From the NCBI GenBank assembly GCA_029582165.1, contig CM055871.1, positions 26,432,802-26,496,801 on the forward strand: a stretch of DNA of 64,000 nt, in the 5' to 3' direction. The position numbers and the translations under genes were made by a program. Shown here in pieces: positions 33,452 to 43,786 of this stretch. Each line of letters begins with the position of its first letter. Position 1 is the first letter of the stretch. Origin of the DNA: Portulaca oleracea. Taxonomy: Eukaryota; Streptophyta; Magnoliopsida; Caryophyllales; Portulacaceae. The notes beneath the pieces are model-generated. The model was given only the letters and a program-made list of their open reading frames with translations, was not told the DNA's origin and ran no database searches.

Positions 33452-36400
33452 CTGTGGGTAATTAGGGAAATATATGGAGCACCACCCAAAATTCTAGTTA
33501 TATTATATCCAAACTTGAGTGAAAGATTAACCAAGCCCTACCAAGAGCCCTAGTTTTGACTTCTAGTGACATACTAGCATTGGATATGAAGGTTTATCCT
33601 ACCCACCAGGGTTTAAATTATGGTAGCCAAGATTTCCTTGATGGATATTGTGGTACTTTTGAGGCTCCTTATGGGGCCTCCTTTCGGGGCTATATCTCCG
33701 TAGGACTAGACCTGGCAATCAGGTGAATTAATTCAGGTTCGGGTCAGTTGAAGATCGGTTCAAGTTCGCATCAAGTCAACCAATTTTGGTTCGGTTTAAC
33801 TTCGGGAGAGTTTTGTTCAGGTGAGGTTCTTTTCCGATTGGGTTCTGGGATTGATTTAGGGTCATTTGAGTGTGGATCTTAATCGGGTTACTGTTCGGGC
33901 CAGTTTTGGGTTCATTTTCTTCAGGTTCGGATCAAGATCAGTTCATCCATTCGGGTTCGGTATTTTCAGGTTACAGATCGCAGTTTAGTTTTTTCCAGGT
34001 CTACAAAGGACCTATAGTACAATGCTTCTGTAACCCCTCCCCTGCATGTTCACCCATAAGTTTACCCCTGTGGAGGGACCCAATTGGAATGCTCACTATT
34101 GTTTAAAAAGAAAAAAGGCCCCTGAAACCTGAAGCTGGAAAGTAGGATAACTAGATGTACAGGGAGTTCATCTAATATAACATAGCACAATGCAAATGAA
34201 AGAAGTCGTTCATGCAACCATTCAATGAGCTCTATGGCCCCTTCCCTCAGACCAGTCCAGGTTTTGAACCATTAGTAGATGCTAAGAGTGAATTACCTTG
34301 CAAGGCACTCAAAGCTGTAGCAGCACAGGCTGCATCCACAAAGTCTACGAAACACAGGATAAGCGGGTCTCCTCCACGCTGCAAGACAAGTGCAAATCTT
34401 AGTGTACTATTCTTGTGACTATCTTGTGACAGACATAAACATGAGCATAGCCACAACACAGAAAGAAAAGACCCCATCGCGTGGGGATCAGAGTACCACA
34501 ACTTTCAGTGTGGATCCCACTTTCGCTGGTCTGGAAAGATCCAGCTGTAGGCAGCCTTAATTCAACAAACGTCATCATTTGTGGAGACTGCTTGTTGTGG
34601 AATAAGGGTGGAAGTTACGAATAGAAAGGGAAAGCAGTGCAAGAATGGAAGAAACGAAAAAAATGAAATGCACTCACAGCAATAATGTCATAGTGGTGAT
34701 CTGGATGAGACCCATATCTTTTCATCCCTCTCTAAATATGACATAAACCTAATATGTTCACCCTTAAAAGGATTTCATCAAGATAAAATGACGAACAAAA
34801 GATAATTTCTACTCTTCCAAAAAATTACCAAATCTTTTGCTAAATCTTCCTTCTATCTCTATCATTAACAAAACAAAAAATTAAAAAATGAAAAAAGCAC
34901 CTCCTCATGTTCTATGGCAAGATACGTTCACCCAAGATCCTAAACAGTAGAAGCTCCCAACTTTGCCTCATTTTATGCTCGTCGAATGAGTTCAAAATAA
35001 TAAATGATTTGGTATTATTTGTGAAAACACAAAAGTGTGCGCACAAACAGCACAGGTGTGATGGGAAAGCAAAAAACCAAAAAGAGGCCACCAATTCCAT
35101 AAGCTAGAATTTACAAGAGAGTGAATGTTTTCACCACTTACATGTTTAGACTCCTTGCTCACCAGTCGTACCTCTTTATAGCCCACAAAAGGGCGAAAAA
35201 TATCTAAATTGGTTAAGGAAATCGTGCAGAATAAACTTCATATCTGCAGCGTAAGAAAGCAGCACTATTTTTGTTAACCTGTAATTGGATAAGGATACGA
35301 GCTACTTCCCTCTTCGTACAATTGTGAGGAAGACCCTCAACATATAATGTGTTCGACGCATCTGAAGGAAGAGGCGCCGTTTCACGTACTGGTCGGGCCA
35401 TCGCATCAGCCGCCCGCTCCCCATACACAATACCTCGTCCGTTTGGTGCCAAATCTGAGGCAATATGTCCAGGACGACCCATAAGGGAAGACTCACCCAT
35501 TGGAATAGCCCTACCCAGCGAAGCTCCAGAAAAGTTACTAGCCTCTCCAGGAATATACGATGAAACTTGCTTCAGATCCAAGGAAAAAGGGGGGGTAAGA
35601 AAAGTTTAAGGGACAGAAAAAGGCAATGTTTAGCAAGTCCTGAGACGGACACGTGAAAAAACACAATTAGGGTGATAGAATTAGATATCTACCGTGCTTT
35701 GAAGGTAACGATCATAGGCAGATCCTAACGTTTTCGTGTCCTTCGCAGCCTCAAGCGCCGCTCGATCGTCATCTCGAACCAAATAGTTGCGGATATCAAC
35801 ACCAGATGCCATCCCAGAAGATGGCAAATCTGCGCAACCAGGATTGAATTTTATTCATCGTAAGTGTATTTTATCGTTTGTTAGTGCATTAAAAGCACGC
35901 ATTGCCTAATAACGCTAGAGTCCCTAAATATCTTTCCAAATCAACTACCAGTGAAGGGATTCAGCACTAAGAACCATGTACAGAGCATATAGTGGTCAAC
36001 CAACACCAAGATCTCTTATCGCATTAGTTACGATTTACCTCATGCCAATATGTACTTATGTAGCAAGATTTTTACATCAAAAAGTTGTATAGAACTTTTC
36101 ATGTTGCTAGCCTGCAGTCCTAGACATTTTCATAACATTATTGATTATTGACCATAAAGTCCATAATATATCGTAAACAATCAAATATACAAGCAATACT
36201 AACCTTGTCCCTAATTATTTGTCCCTAAAACTACTTTTACAAAACCAAGTTAGGGAATCGAACAAAAAAAATTTGCACATTGTCAAAAATGTCCTTGAAA
36301 ATACCCTTGGGAATGAGTCAAAGGTTCATTTATTAGGGATAGAATGGATACTATAGTTATTGAAATTGTAAAAGTTAGGTTATTTGACAAATAAAAAGGA

Positions 36401-39400
36401 ACAGAGAAATTAGGTAATTTGAAAAATAAAAAAGAGACGGAGGTAGTAATAACTAAAACACTAAAACAATAAGTGAACATAAATAACTGAAAATGGAATG
36501 GCCACTACATTGCGTGGGCAACAAACTAAGGTATGAATTCAAGCTCTGAAACTGAAGAAGATAACCTCCCAAGCAGAAACACATCCAACAACAATGTGAT
36601 TGTGTGGCTGGTACAAAATGCAAGAAAATAAAAACAATAATAAAAAAAAAAGTGAATATCCATGACGGATTTGGAAATCAACACTGTTATTCATATAACA
36701 TAGCTAAAATACAGCTTAGTCAAAACCCATACACAACTGTGACCAAAAAAAAAAAAAAAAAACATTTGTGTCAAAGACTAGAGGTTTGAAATCCAATAAG
36801 AATGCAAAAAAGAAAATAGCTTGAAATATGAAAGGAAAGCATGGGAACCATCATGCAAGGGAAACCAAAATGTATGCCAAACTTGGGTTTTTTTCTCATA
36901 ATAGGTAAGTGGTCCAACCCATTGGGCCCCCTATCTCAAAGGGATACTAAACCAAAAAGCCTTACAGTGGACAGGGAATGGGGGATGCCATATTAGTTTA
37001 TTACAAACCACTTCTATTGGAGAGAAGGAATAGCCTACAGAGAACTTTTAAAACAAAATCAGAGAGGAAAACAACGACGGCAACAACAAAAACAAAACCC
37101 CAAAATAGTCCTCCTAACGTGAGGTGGGAGGGATCCAAATATAGGCAGCCTTCCCCCACAAACGGGAGTTAATAAAGAGGCTCATTCCAACAACTGTGGA
37201 AGACCAATAGCACAAACTTTTCCAGTAAACACTGCCCATTGACCAAAATAACTAAAATATCTGATACGTTATTGTATCAAGTCCCTTTTGGAGAGTAGCA
37301 CGAACCTAGTCCTCTTGGCAGAAGCATCAGTCATATTTGGGCCTAGATTAACCAAACCTTTAAAATCATAAACAAGCTCACCCCCCTTCAACCCCCCCCC
37401 CCCCCAAAAAAAAAATAAAAATAAAAGAGTGCATGTGTTTGTATGTGTATATTTGTGTGTGTGTGTGTGTATCAAACTGAATGCCTTCATTCTAAGATTA
37501 GAAGACTTTTAAGTTTTTGTAAGACCCAATCACAATGGACGGATAAAATGTGAAACCCAAGTGTACTTACACATCTCATACATATTGGTCCTTGAGTATG
37601 ACAACACTCTCAATGCCCAACCAAGGGATCAAAGTATCAAACAATAAAGAAGCAGCTTTGATCCATCAATCAAGAGCTCACCATCTACTCTACGATTTAA
37701 CACCAAGGAAGCTGGATTCACTCTATGTGAAGATTAAAACCTATATTTGGCATCAGTTGGGATTTGAGTTCCACTAAATTAACAATAAAATAATAAACTA
37801 CTACAAGCCCAATCAAGGGTCAAATTTCTTGAACTTGAATTCTTCATCTATGAAAAAGCCCATCAATAAACTGAGCAACTCAAAGTATCACGTATCAAAC
37901 TTTGGTCTACCACCACATTTTCTCAGTAAGGTATACAAATAGGAATTAAAATTGATCATTACCCTCATAGGTTGTACTCCTAAAAATAATATGCCACTTT
38001 GTTTGTAATGCTATTCACCAAGGGCGTTGCCCTGATTTTCCAGCAAGACCATAAGAAAGTCTAAAGCTGACTCTAAAAGCCATGATGGGTACGATTCCCA
38101 AGGACGATATGCTTCAAAAAAGTTATACCACACCAAATAGGGGCCCCATGATGGGTACGATTCCCAAGGACGATATGCTCCCACTAAAGCTCCCACTAAA
38201 AGCCATGATGGGTACGATTTTCCAGCAAGACCATAACAGCATAAATGATAAATCATACCCTATAGAACATGTAAGCACTATAGCATTACCAGCAACTTCA
38301 CCAGTTTCCATACTAAATGTCTCCAATGATTGCTATGCCTAATTGAAAAATCCATAAAGTTTATTTACAAGATTGTAGCTATATTGTTCTTGTCCACATT
38401 GTAAGTCCTATCTCCTATGTCCAGATTTGTTTCTCTTTTAATATTTTTCTATTAGCTTATACTAATTTTGCAACAAGCCTACATCTCCTCTTGCCATAAA
38501 TACATTAGCAACTCCTTTACCACCATAAGAAACAGGGACTGGGTTACATTCTTTATGTTGATATGTGATTATGACACCATTATTTCAAAGCTAGGAATGA
38601 GGTTTTCTCTGATAAATGAGGCTAAGATGTCCTATGTGAACTATGCAACTGCCATAGGTTTTACCTTGCCAATTTCTACCGTTACAAGAGGACAAAATGG
38701 AAAAATTTGGAAATGCTTAATCTACTCCAAACAGGGTTACAAAGAAATGAAGGTTGCAAAGAATGAAATAACTAGTCCAATGAAAAGGGTGACTATCCTA
38801 GGCAATGGAGAAGGGACATCACAACATTGGGGGATGATCAATGTACACTCGAGAAACAAGAATGTCGGACAATTGAGACTAGAGAGGGATGTGAAGTTCA
38901 CATCACTATAAGGTCTAGCGATGATGGGCAATTTGAAGTATGTAAGTTCCATGAGGCACATGTCCACCCTTTGCATTCTCCTAGCGGAAGACAATTTCTA
39001 AAATCTATAATACATGTCAATGCAATTCATAAGGACCTCATATGCCAGTTCAAAAAAGCAAATGCCAGTGCATCGAAGGTTTTCCATCTTATAAAGGAGC
39101 AAGAAGGAGGTTATGAGAATGTTAGGTGTACACAGCAAGATATGAAGAATTAAGAGGTGTTTGAAGTCCATAATGAAAGATCTAGATGCACATATGTTTG
39201 TTGATGCTTTATGTAGAAGAAAGGTGCATGACCCTGGGTTTGATTATGCATATGAAGCCAATAAAGATAGAAACCTGAGGTATGCTTTCTGGTGTGGTTC
39301 AATGTCTATGAGAAACTATGCATGCTTTGGGGACCTACCACTGCTCGATGCAAAAATTCAAACTAACAAGTTGATGATGAATCAAATGATGGTAGGTCCC

Positions 39401-40695
39401 CAAAGCACGCATAGCCTCTCCTAGAAGTTGAATCGCACCAGAAAGCATACCTCCATTGTTTGTCTTCATCAATTTCATAGGCATAACAAAACCAAGGGTC
39501 ATCCACCTTTTCTCCACGTAAACTGTCAATAAACACCTGCACATGCACATCTTTCACTACAGACTTCTACACCTCTTATAATTCTGTACAGCCTGCATTC
39601 AACAAACACCTGTGCATCTGCATCTTTCAATACAGACTTCTACACCTCTTATCATTCTTCATATCTTATTGTGTACAGCCTACATTCTCATAACCTCCTA
39701 CTTGCTCTTTCATACGCATAACAAAACCTAGGGTCATCCACCTTTTCTCCACGTAAACCGTCAACAAACAATTGCTTATGTGCATGTTTTAATACAGACT
39801 TCTACACCTCTTATAATGCTTCATATCTTGTTGTGTACAGCCTACATTCTCATAACCTCCTAATTTCTCTTTCACAAGATGGAAAACCTTTGATGCATAG
39901 ACATTTGCTTTGTCGAATTGGCACATGAAATCCTTATGGATCGTACAGACATGTCTCACAGATTTTAGAAATTGTCTTCTAGGAAAAGACAAAGGGTGGA
40001 CATGAACCTCATCAAATTTGAATATCTCAAACTACCAAGGCATGGCCTTTTGGATGCAATGTGCACTTATACTAATGTTAAACATCATTCCAAAACCACA
40101 ATGTTTTTTTTTTTTTTTTGAAAATAACATCAAAGAAGTGATAAGACTTAATTATAACTATGAAAAAAAGCACATTCTTTGCATTCTTTTGGGTTGAGAG
40201 AGAGAGATCACATTGACGGAGAAAAATTGTGAAAAATATTCATGTCCCTGTAAAACATAAGTTTCTGGCCTCGGTTTAGATTACCAAAAAGTGCAGGATT
40301 GTCCTATCGAGGCGCGCAACAATTTCGGCTTTTGGCTTTCTGAGCCTAAGCAAACCTCTGGCGCACTTTTTAAAACTAAGGCAAACACACTGCATATTGA
40401 CTCTCAGCAGTTTCCTATATTTCAGTGCCTTTTTTTATGTGATTTGAATTAATTATGGACTAAATGATTAAATCCCTACAAATCAGCATATTTACCATTC
40501 CCTTACTGATAGCCATGAAATAAGGTTTTTTTAAGCAAATAAACAGTTACTTTTCAATTTATAAGAGTGGTTTTGGGATAAATTGCATGTGTGGTGGTTT
40601 TGATATCATTTCATCAGATGGAAGATCAATGATTAAGATGAATACTTTTCACATTCTCACAATTAACCTCCTGGTTCTCCTCACAAGACATGTTC

Positions 40696-40766
<71 letters not shown>

Positions 40767-42667
40767 GTGCGCCTCGTGTCCGAAAGGCACCCTTTGCACC
40801 TTTTTGCGCCTTGTGCTTTTATAATCTAAAAATCTTAAGATGGATAATCCTCTGTTTTGTGCTGCAAATTAGATCCTTCCCATAAAAGCAAAAAGGCGAA
40901 TTTTGAGTGTCAAACAACGTTACATGGTAGCACAATGAAAATAAATAAACAAGGAAAATGCATAGTGAGAGGTTTAAACAAGCAAAAATCTGCTCTAAGA
41001 CTCTCAACGGTAAGATGCACAGTCAATAAAGGGTAACGCATCAATTATGAAAAGCAAGAGAGAAGTAAACAAATTAAAGACAACATGAGTATATCCAATC
41101 TACACCACTCGGAGTTCTAAGATGGGTGATAAATGGAATTTAATACAAAAAAATTGTACATTGGAAGATGATAAAGAGAGCAATTAATGCCCTTATCCAC
41201 ATATATTGGTAAGAGTTAGAGAAAGAAGGAACAGAAGGAATGAAGACATCAGTACATCCAAATTTTGCTGACTACAGATTACTACGCTTACCATTTAAAT
41301 GAGGTACAAGGAAACAAGAAAAGTCGGAGTAAGGGAACCCCTCATCACTCGTATCAATGCTTTTTAGAGATCCGTCAAACAAGGCCAGGCCACTAAGGTG
41401 TGTGATTCTCTTATTTACTCCTCACTCCCCCAAGCACAACCAAATAAAGCATAAACTCATGGTCTCCCCAAGCCGCAAGCATTGCAGGGTGCCCAATCAA
41501 ATTTGTTGGACCAAGTTCCAGACCTGATTGCAGCTGGTCCAAATTTCGGGACCCATCCTAGTCCCAGTTCGAGGATTTGGGACACATCCCAGACCTAGTG
41601 GAACGGGGTTCAGAGCCAGTTACCCGGTTTCTTTCGCAAGTTTGTTTTTTCCTCAACTTAAGATTTTGGGCATAGTCAATAATGCATTGAATACATAAAA
41701 AGATCAGGCATAAACACAACATTAAACCTGTCATCCACTATCACAGCATCACGTACCCCATATTGAAGCACAAAGTCTTCCCAATCTCCAACTAATTGAC
41801 AACCAGATCCTTATCTTTTACCCAATCAAGTCCCTTTTCAGCCGATCTTGGGACCAAGACCTGCTGGGACTAAGACCACATCCCAGTCCTAGTCTGCCCA
41901 CCTTCTTACGAACAATATCAAGATTTTCACACACACAATCAAACTAGCACATTGTTACCATAACAGCAGCGAATATGAATACGGAACATAGAATGAAAAC
42001 AAAGGACAACGTCACCTTGGTTCGTCTACATAGTAATGCCATGATCAGCATGTCTTCCTATAAGATTAAACCACCATTTTAAAACTACCACACGTAGGTA
42101 TGGTATCCCTTTGTTTTAACTTCTTAGCAAATATGCATCCACCCAAACTGAAAGTCGAACCACAAGGCATGAATTACATACTTACATTCCCATATATATT
42201 TGCATTTACATGGTACATCCCCCCCCCCCCCCCTTTTTTCTCTTTCTCTTCACTCCTTTTCTTCAACCAACCATTGGGGAAGGGTCATGTTAGTCACATC
42301 ACAATCAATATAAGGATGCAACCTACCTATCCGATCATACCACAACAATTTCCTTTCCCAATCACAATACTTGCCATAACAAACACGGAAAAATTGAAAA
42401 ACAAAACATGAAAAATATGCAATCCTACAAAATTCAGCAACTTTATCCGATTATACCATCACTCCAATTACGAATTCCCATCATACTAACACCGTTCACC
42501 AACAAATCACAAGCTTTATATCACATCAAATACCGAACAATCAAAACTAAATTCTGAGAGCATCCTACGGGGAGAGAAAGAGTACCATAGTCAGTGCGAG
42601 GACGCTTAAGCAAGCCAGCCATTTGAGGATAAAGAGGGGCCTGTCGACCCCAAGCACCATCCGCCAT
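33339..42667 (-). CDS. RRM RNA-binding protein, nuclear speckle RNA-binding (NSR)-like
   Basis: Six exons, read on the minus strand: 42586-42667, 35693-35829, 35299-35569, 35142-35203, 34297-34378, 33339-33451. All introns have GT...AG ends, phases agree, and the 747-nt sum gives 248 residues plus TAA. The start MADGAWGRQAP, the KRPRTDY and 'GSAYDRYLQS' segments and the single RRM (about residues 146-232) fit plant NSR proteins. RNP2 is LYVEGL (148-153) and RNP1 is the degenerate ILCFVDF (191-197). The tail is Gly/Arg-rich (RSGGGGGGPRGRR). Known NSR proteins sit in nuclear speckles, bind pre-mRNAs and long non-coding RNAs, and modulate alternative splicing; the same role is inferred here. The first ATG has A at -3 and G at +4. 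Confidence 0.93.
33707..34003. mobile_element. hAT-like MITE in intron 5 (297 bp)
   Basis: It starts TAGACCTGGCAAT and ends TTTTTTCCAGGTCTA, inverse over nine bases. The flanking 8-mers CGTAGGAC (33699-33706) and CAAAGGAC (34004-34011) match at 6 of 8 positions. The interior repeats TTCGGGTTCGGT and CAGGTTCGGATC. It lies within the 845-bp intron between exons 5 and 6. Confidence 0.7.
34297..34378 (-). CDS. Exon 5 of the NSR-like gene (RNP1)
   Basis: 82 bp between acceptor TCTTGCAG and donor GTAATT. It encodes RGGDPLILCFVDFVDAACAA then TALSALQG, the RNP1 strand and second helix of the RRM. Confidence 0.95.
34503..34566 (-). repeat. SINE-like remnant in intron 4
   Basis: On the minus strand the segment TTAAGGCTGCCTACAGCTGG followed by AAAGTGGGATCC resembles the 'GTAAGGCTGCCTACAT...GTGGGA' region of plant tRNA-derived SINEs. 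Neither the tRNA-like head nor a clear tail was found. Confidence 0.35.
35142..35203 (-). CDS. Exon 4 of the NSR-like gene
   Basis: 62 bp between acceptor AATTTAG and donor GTAAGT. It encodes IFRPFVGYKEVRLVSKESKH, the segment most characteristic of plant NSR-type RRMs. Confidence 0.95.
35299..35569 (-). CDS. Exon 3 of the NSR-like gene (RNP2)
   Basis: 271 bp between acceptor ATCTGAAG and donor GTATCC. It encodes the linker from QVSSYIPGEASNFSG to SNTLYVEGLPHNCTKREVA, including RNP2. The last base (C) completes a His codon with exon 4. An acceptor four bases further in (CAAG) is possible but would break the frame. Confidence 0.93.
35693..35829 (-). CDS. Exon 2 of the NSR-like gene
   Basis: 137 bp between acceptor TGCGCAG and donor GTAGAT. 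It encodes LPSSGMASGVDIRNYLVRDD then 'DRAALEAAKDTKTLGSAYDRYLQST', matching the N-terminal region of NSR proteins. Confidence 0.92.
36199..36446. mobile_element. Stowaway MITE in intron 1 (248 bp)
   Basis: It starts CTAACCTTGTCCCTAATTAT and ends AAAAGAGACGGAGGTAG. TA flanks both sides (36197-36198, 36447-36448). Confidence 0.75.
36900..37165 (-). mobile_element. Probable SINE remnant in intron 1
   Basis: On the minus strand GGGGGAAGGCTGCCTATATT is followed by TGGATCCCTCCCACCTCA and then a TTGTTGTTG-rich stretch (around 37073-37098). This order resembles the 3' part of plant tRNA-derived SINEs. The promoter boxes are not recognisable. Confidence 0.4.
37390..37475. repeat. Homopolymer and (GT)n low-complexity tract
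   Basis: A run of about 14 C is followed by about nine A (37391-37414), then a GT-rich stretch ending (GT)n at about 37455-37470. Confidence 0.8.
38540..39340 (+). pseudogene. FAR1/FRS-type (MULE-derived) pseudogene, plus-strand copy
   Basis: Across several frames one reads GMRFSLINEAKMSYVNYATA (about 38596), then 'GQNGKIWKCLIYSKQGYKEM'. Next come 'CEVHITIRSSDDGQFEVCKF' with 'HEAHVHPLHSPS' (about 38900-38985), the FAR1 DNA-binding domain with its C-x-H-x-H residues. After 'GGYENVRCTQQDMKN' a further block (DAHMFVDALCRRKVHDPGFD, 'LRYAFWCGSMSMRNYACFGDL') begins the MULE-like transposase region, then stops. FAR1-related proteins are plant transcription factors domesticated from Mutator-like transposases. 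Frameshifts and stops make this copy dead. It is antisense to the host gene. Confidence 0.75.
39390..40010 (-). pseudogene. FAR1/FRS-type pseudogene, inverted second copy
   Basis: On the minus strand it reads 'EVHVHPLSFPRRQFLKSV', 'ASKVFHLVKEKLGGYENV', 'GCTQQDMKHYKRCRSLY' and then VFIDSLRGEKVDDPWFCYAY, matching the plus-strand copy block for block. The piece around 'GYENVGCTQ...KRCRSLY' is repeated about three times (39560-39860), so this arm is longer. The two copies meet at a ~49-nt spacer (39341-39389), with TGCTTTGGGGACCTACCA on one side and its exact inverse on the other. Confidence 0.75.
40260..40860. repeat. (GT)n microsatellite inside GCGCC-rich repeat sequence
   Basis: About 32 GT units (40699-40763) lie between segments rich in GCGCCTCG / GAGGCGCGC (near 40310 and 40770), which resemble ends of a small transposon. 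I could not define its termini. Confidence 0.5.
42215..42242. repeat. Poly-C/poly-T tract
   Basis: Roughly 15 C followed by 6 T; low complexity, inside intron 1. Confidence 0.8.
42586..42667 (-). CDS. Exon 1 of the NSR-like gene
   Basis: 82 bp from ATG (42665-42667) to the G before donor GTACTC. It encodes MADGAWGRQAPLYPQMAGLL then KRPRTDY and the first base of an Asp codon. The KRPRTDY basic stretch could serve as a nuclear localisation signal. Confidence 0.92.
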
Positions 42668-42960
42668 TGTTCACCTTGCCACAAACAATACACACAAGAA
42701 TCAACAGGCTAGCCTTTCTTGGCAACTGACTCCAATGGCGGATACGGAATATCGAAACCCTAAATTGAGCTAATTTCTCGCTGATGATGCAGAGATCTGC
42801 TTCTGCTTCCTGTTTCTTGTTTCTGTTTCGTAGGAACACTGAATTCAGAAATGGAGTCTGAGTAGTCGAACTGGCATGGAAGGAGTTGCTGAGAATGAGA
42901 TTGAGAGATGTGATTGATGAATGGCAATGGTGTGTGAGAGAGAATGATCCAGTGCGGGAG
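42668..42960 (-). promoter_or_regulatory. 5' leader of the NSR-like gene, with telo-box and a short uORF
   Basis: The leader contains CTAAATTGAG-adjacent AAACCCTAA (42755-42763, plus strand), a telo-box. A short upstream reading frame of ten codons and a stop is read on the minus strand from an ATG at 42877 to a TGA at 42845. A long frame without a start relation (42606-42971) overlaps it and is considered a shadow. The transcription start is unknown. Confidence 0.55.
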
Positions 42961-43020
42961 GGACTACGCAACTCTTGCCGGTAAAACGACGCCGCATCAG
43001 AGCAACCTCACTGAACCCAG

Positions 43021-43090
43021 TTGGGCTTCGTTTTTCAATCCTTCCAACCAGGCTCAGGCCCAATATTCGGCCCAGTGTTAGGCCCAATCT
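43021..43090 (-). promoter_or_regulatory. Promoter with three TGGGCC (site II) boxes
   Basis: GGCCCA occurs at 43057-43062, 43069-43074 and 43081-43086 (TGGGCC on the gene strand), each exactly 12 bp from the next. A further TGGGCT is at about 43022. No TATA box is seen. Site II elements with a telo-box are known from promoters of plant genes for RNA handling and translation. Confidence 0.6.
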
Positions 43091-43137
43091 TACTAAGCGA
43101 ACATGCCGTCCATTTTAGGGGGGTTCTTTTAGAGGTA

Positions 43138-43380
43138 CTCCCTCCGTCCCATATTAATTGTCGTAATTTTGACTTTTACAGTATTCAATGTCACTCTTTG
43201 ATTGACAATTTCTCATATAATATGGTGTTAACAATTGTAATATTATACTTTGGTAATAGTATTTTTCGTTTCGAATGTAATGGTGGTAACTTTATATAGC
43301 AACTCATTGTACATTTTGAAAAATTTATGGTCAATTTTTGATATTTGACTATTTTCAAATACGACAATTAATATAAAACA
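43138..43380. mobile_element. Stowaway-like MITE upstream of the NSR-like gene
   Basis: It starts CTCCCTCCGTCCCATATTAA after TA (43136-43137). Sub-terminal sequence CGACAATTAATATAAAACAA is recognisable at the right, but the terminal bases have decayed. It lies only ~50 bp beyond the site II boxes. Confidence 0.65.
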
Positions 43381-43786
43381 AAATTTTCATTCAAATTTAT
43401 CCCTTTTTTTTTAGTTTTACAGAAACTTATGTGATCTTACTAATCTCATCTAGTTTTAACGAATATTTCTTTTAATTTTTTTTACTTTTAATATCCGGCC
43501 CAATCTTACTAACCAAATATTTTTATATACATGCAATATACGAGAACAAATTTTAAGTCTTTTCTTATTCTAATAATTATATTATATCTAGCTAAAGACG
43601 TATTAAAAATTTGCCATAGCTCATGTAATTTATGAAAACGAAATTTGAGTGTTTTTATTAAACAAATTTAATATATTTTAAATCTATTGTTCACTTGGTG
43701 AATATGCAAAAACAACAATCCCAGTATGCATTCTGTTGATGGGCTAGAAAAATACAAATTCAAGTAATCTTATTGAAAATGTAGTC

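Larger units (their letters stand above)
35830..42585 (-). other. Intron 1 of the NSR-like gene (6.76 kb)
   Basis: The donor is GTACTC directly after TATG of exon 1, and the acceptor is TTGCGCAG before exon 2. It holds a Stowaway MITE (36199), a SINE-like remnant (about 36900-37165), two inverted FAR1-type pseudogenes (38540-40010) and a (GT)n tract (40698). Around 38033-38240 three copies of CCATGATGGGTACGATT alternate with 'CCAAGGACGATATGCT'. The other introns are 95-845 bp, so nearly all length growth is here. Confidence 0.85.

Noticed and set aside
33254..33461. Ala-rich 61- and 65-codon frames on both strands over the last exon
   Set aside because: Wrong frames across the GGC/GGT repeat; the splice-joined frame gives the expected Gly/Arg tail.
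35349..35609. Plus-strand 86-codon frame over exon 3 of the NSR-like gene
   Set aside because: Antisense shadow of a well-supported exon with matching splice sites.
42755..42763. AAACCCTAA as a telomeric repeat
   Set aside because: Single copy in a gene leader; better explained as a telo-box motif.
42606..42971. 121-codon minus-strand frame upstream of and across exon 1
   Set aside because: Different frame from the supported exon 1, runs through the leader and has no domain; only the short uORF is kept.
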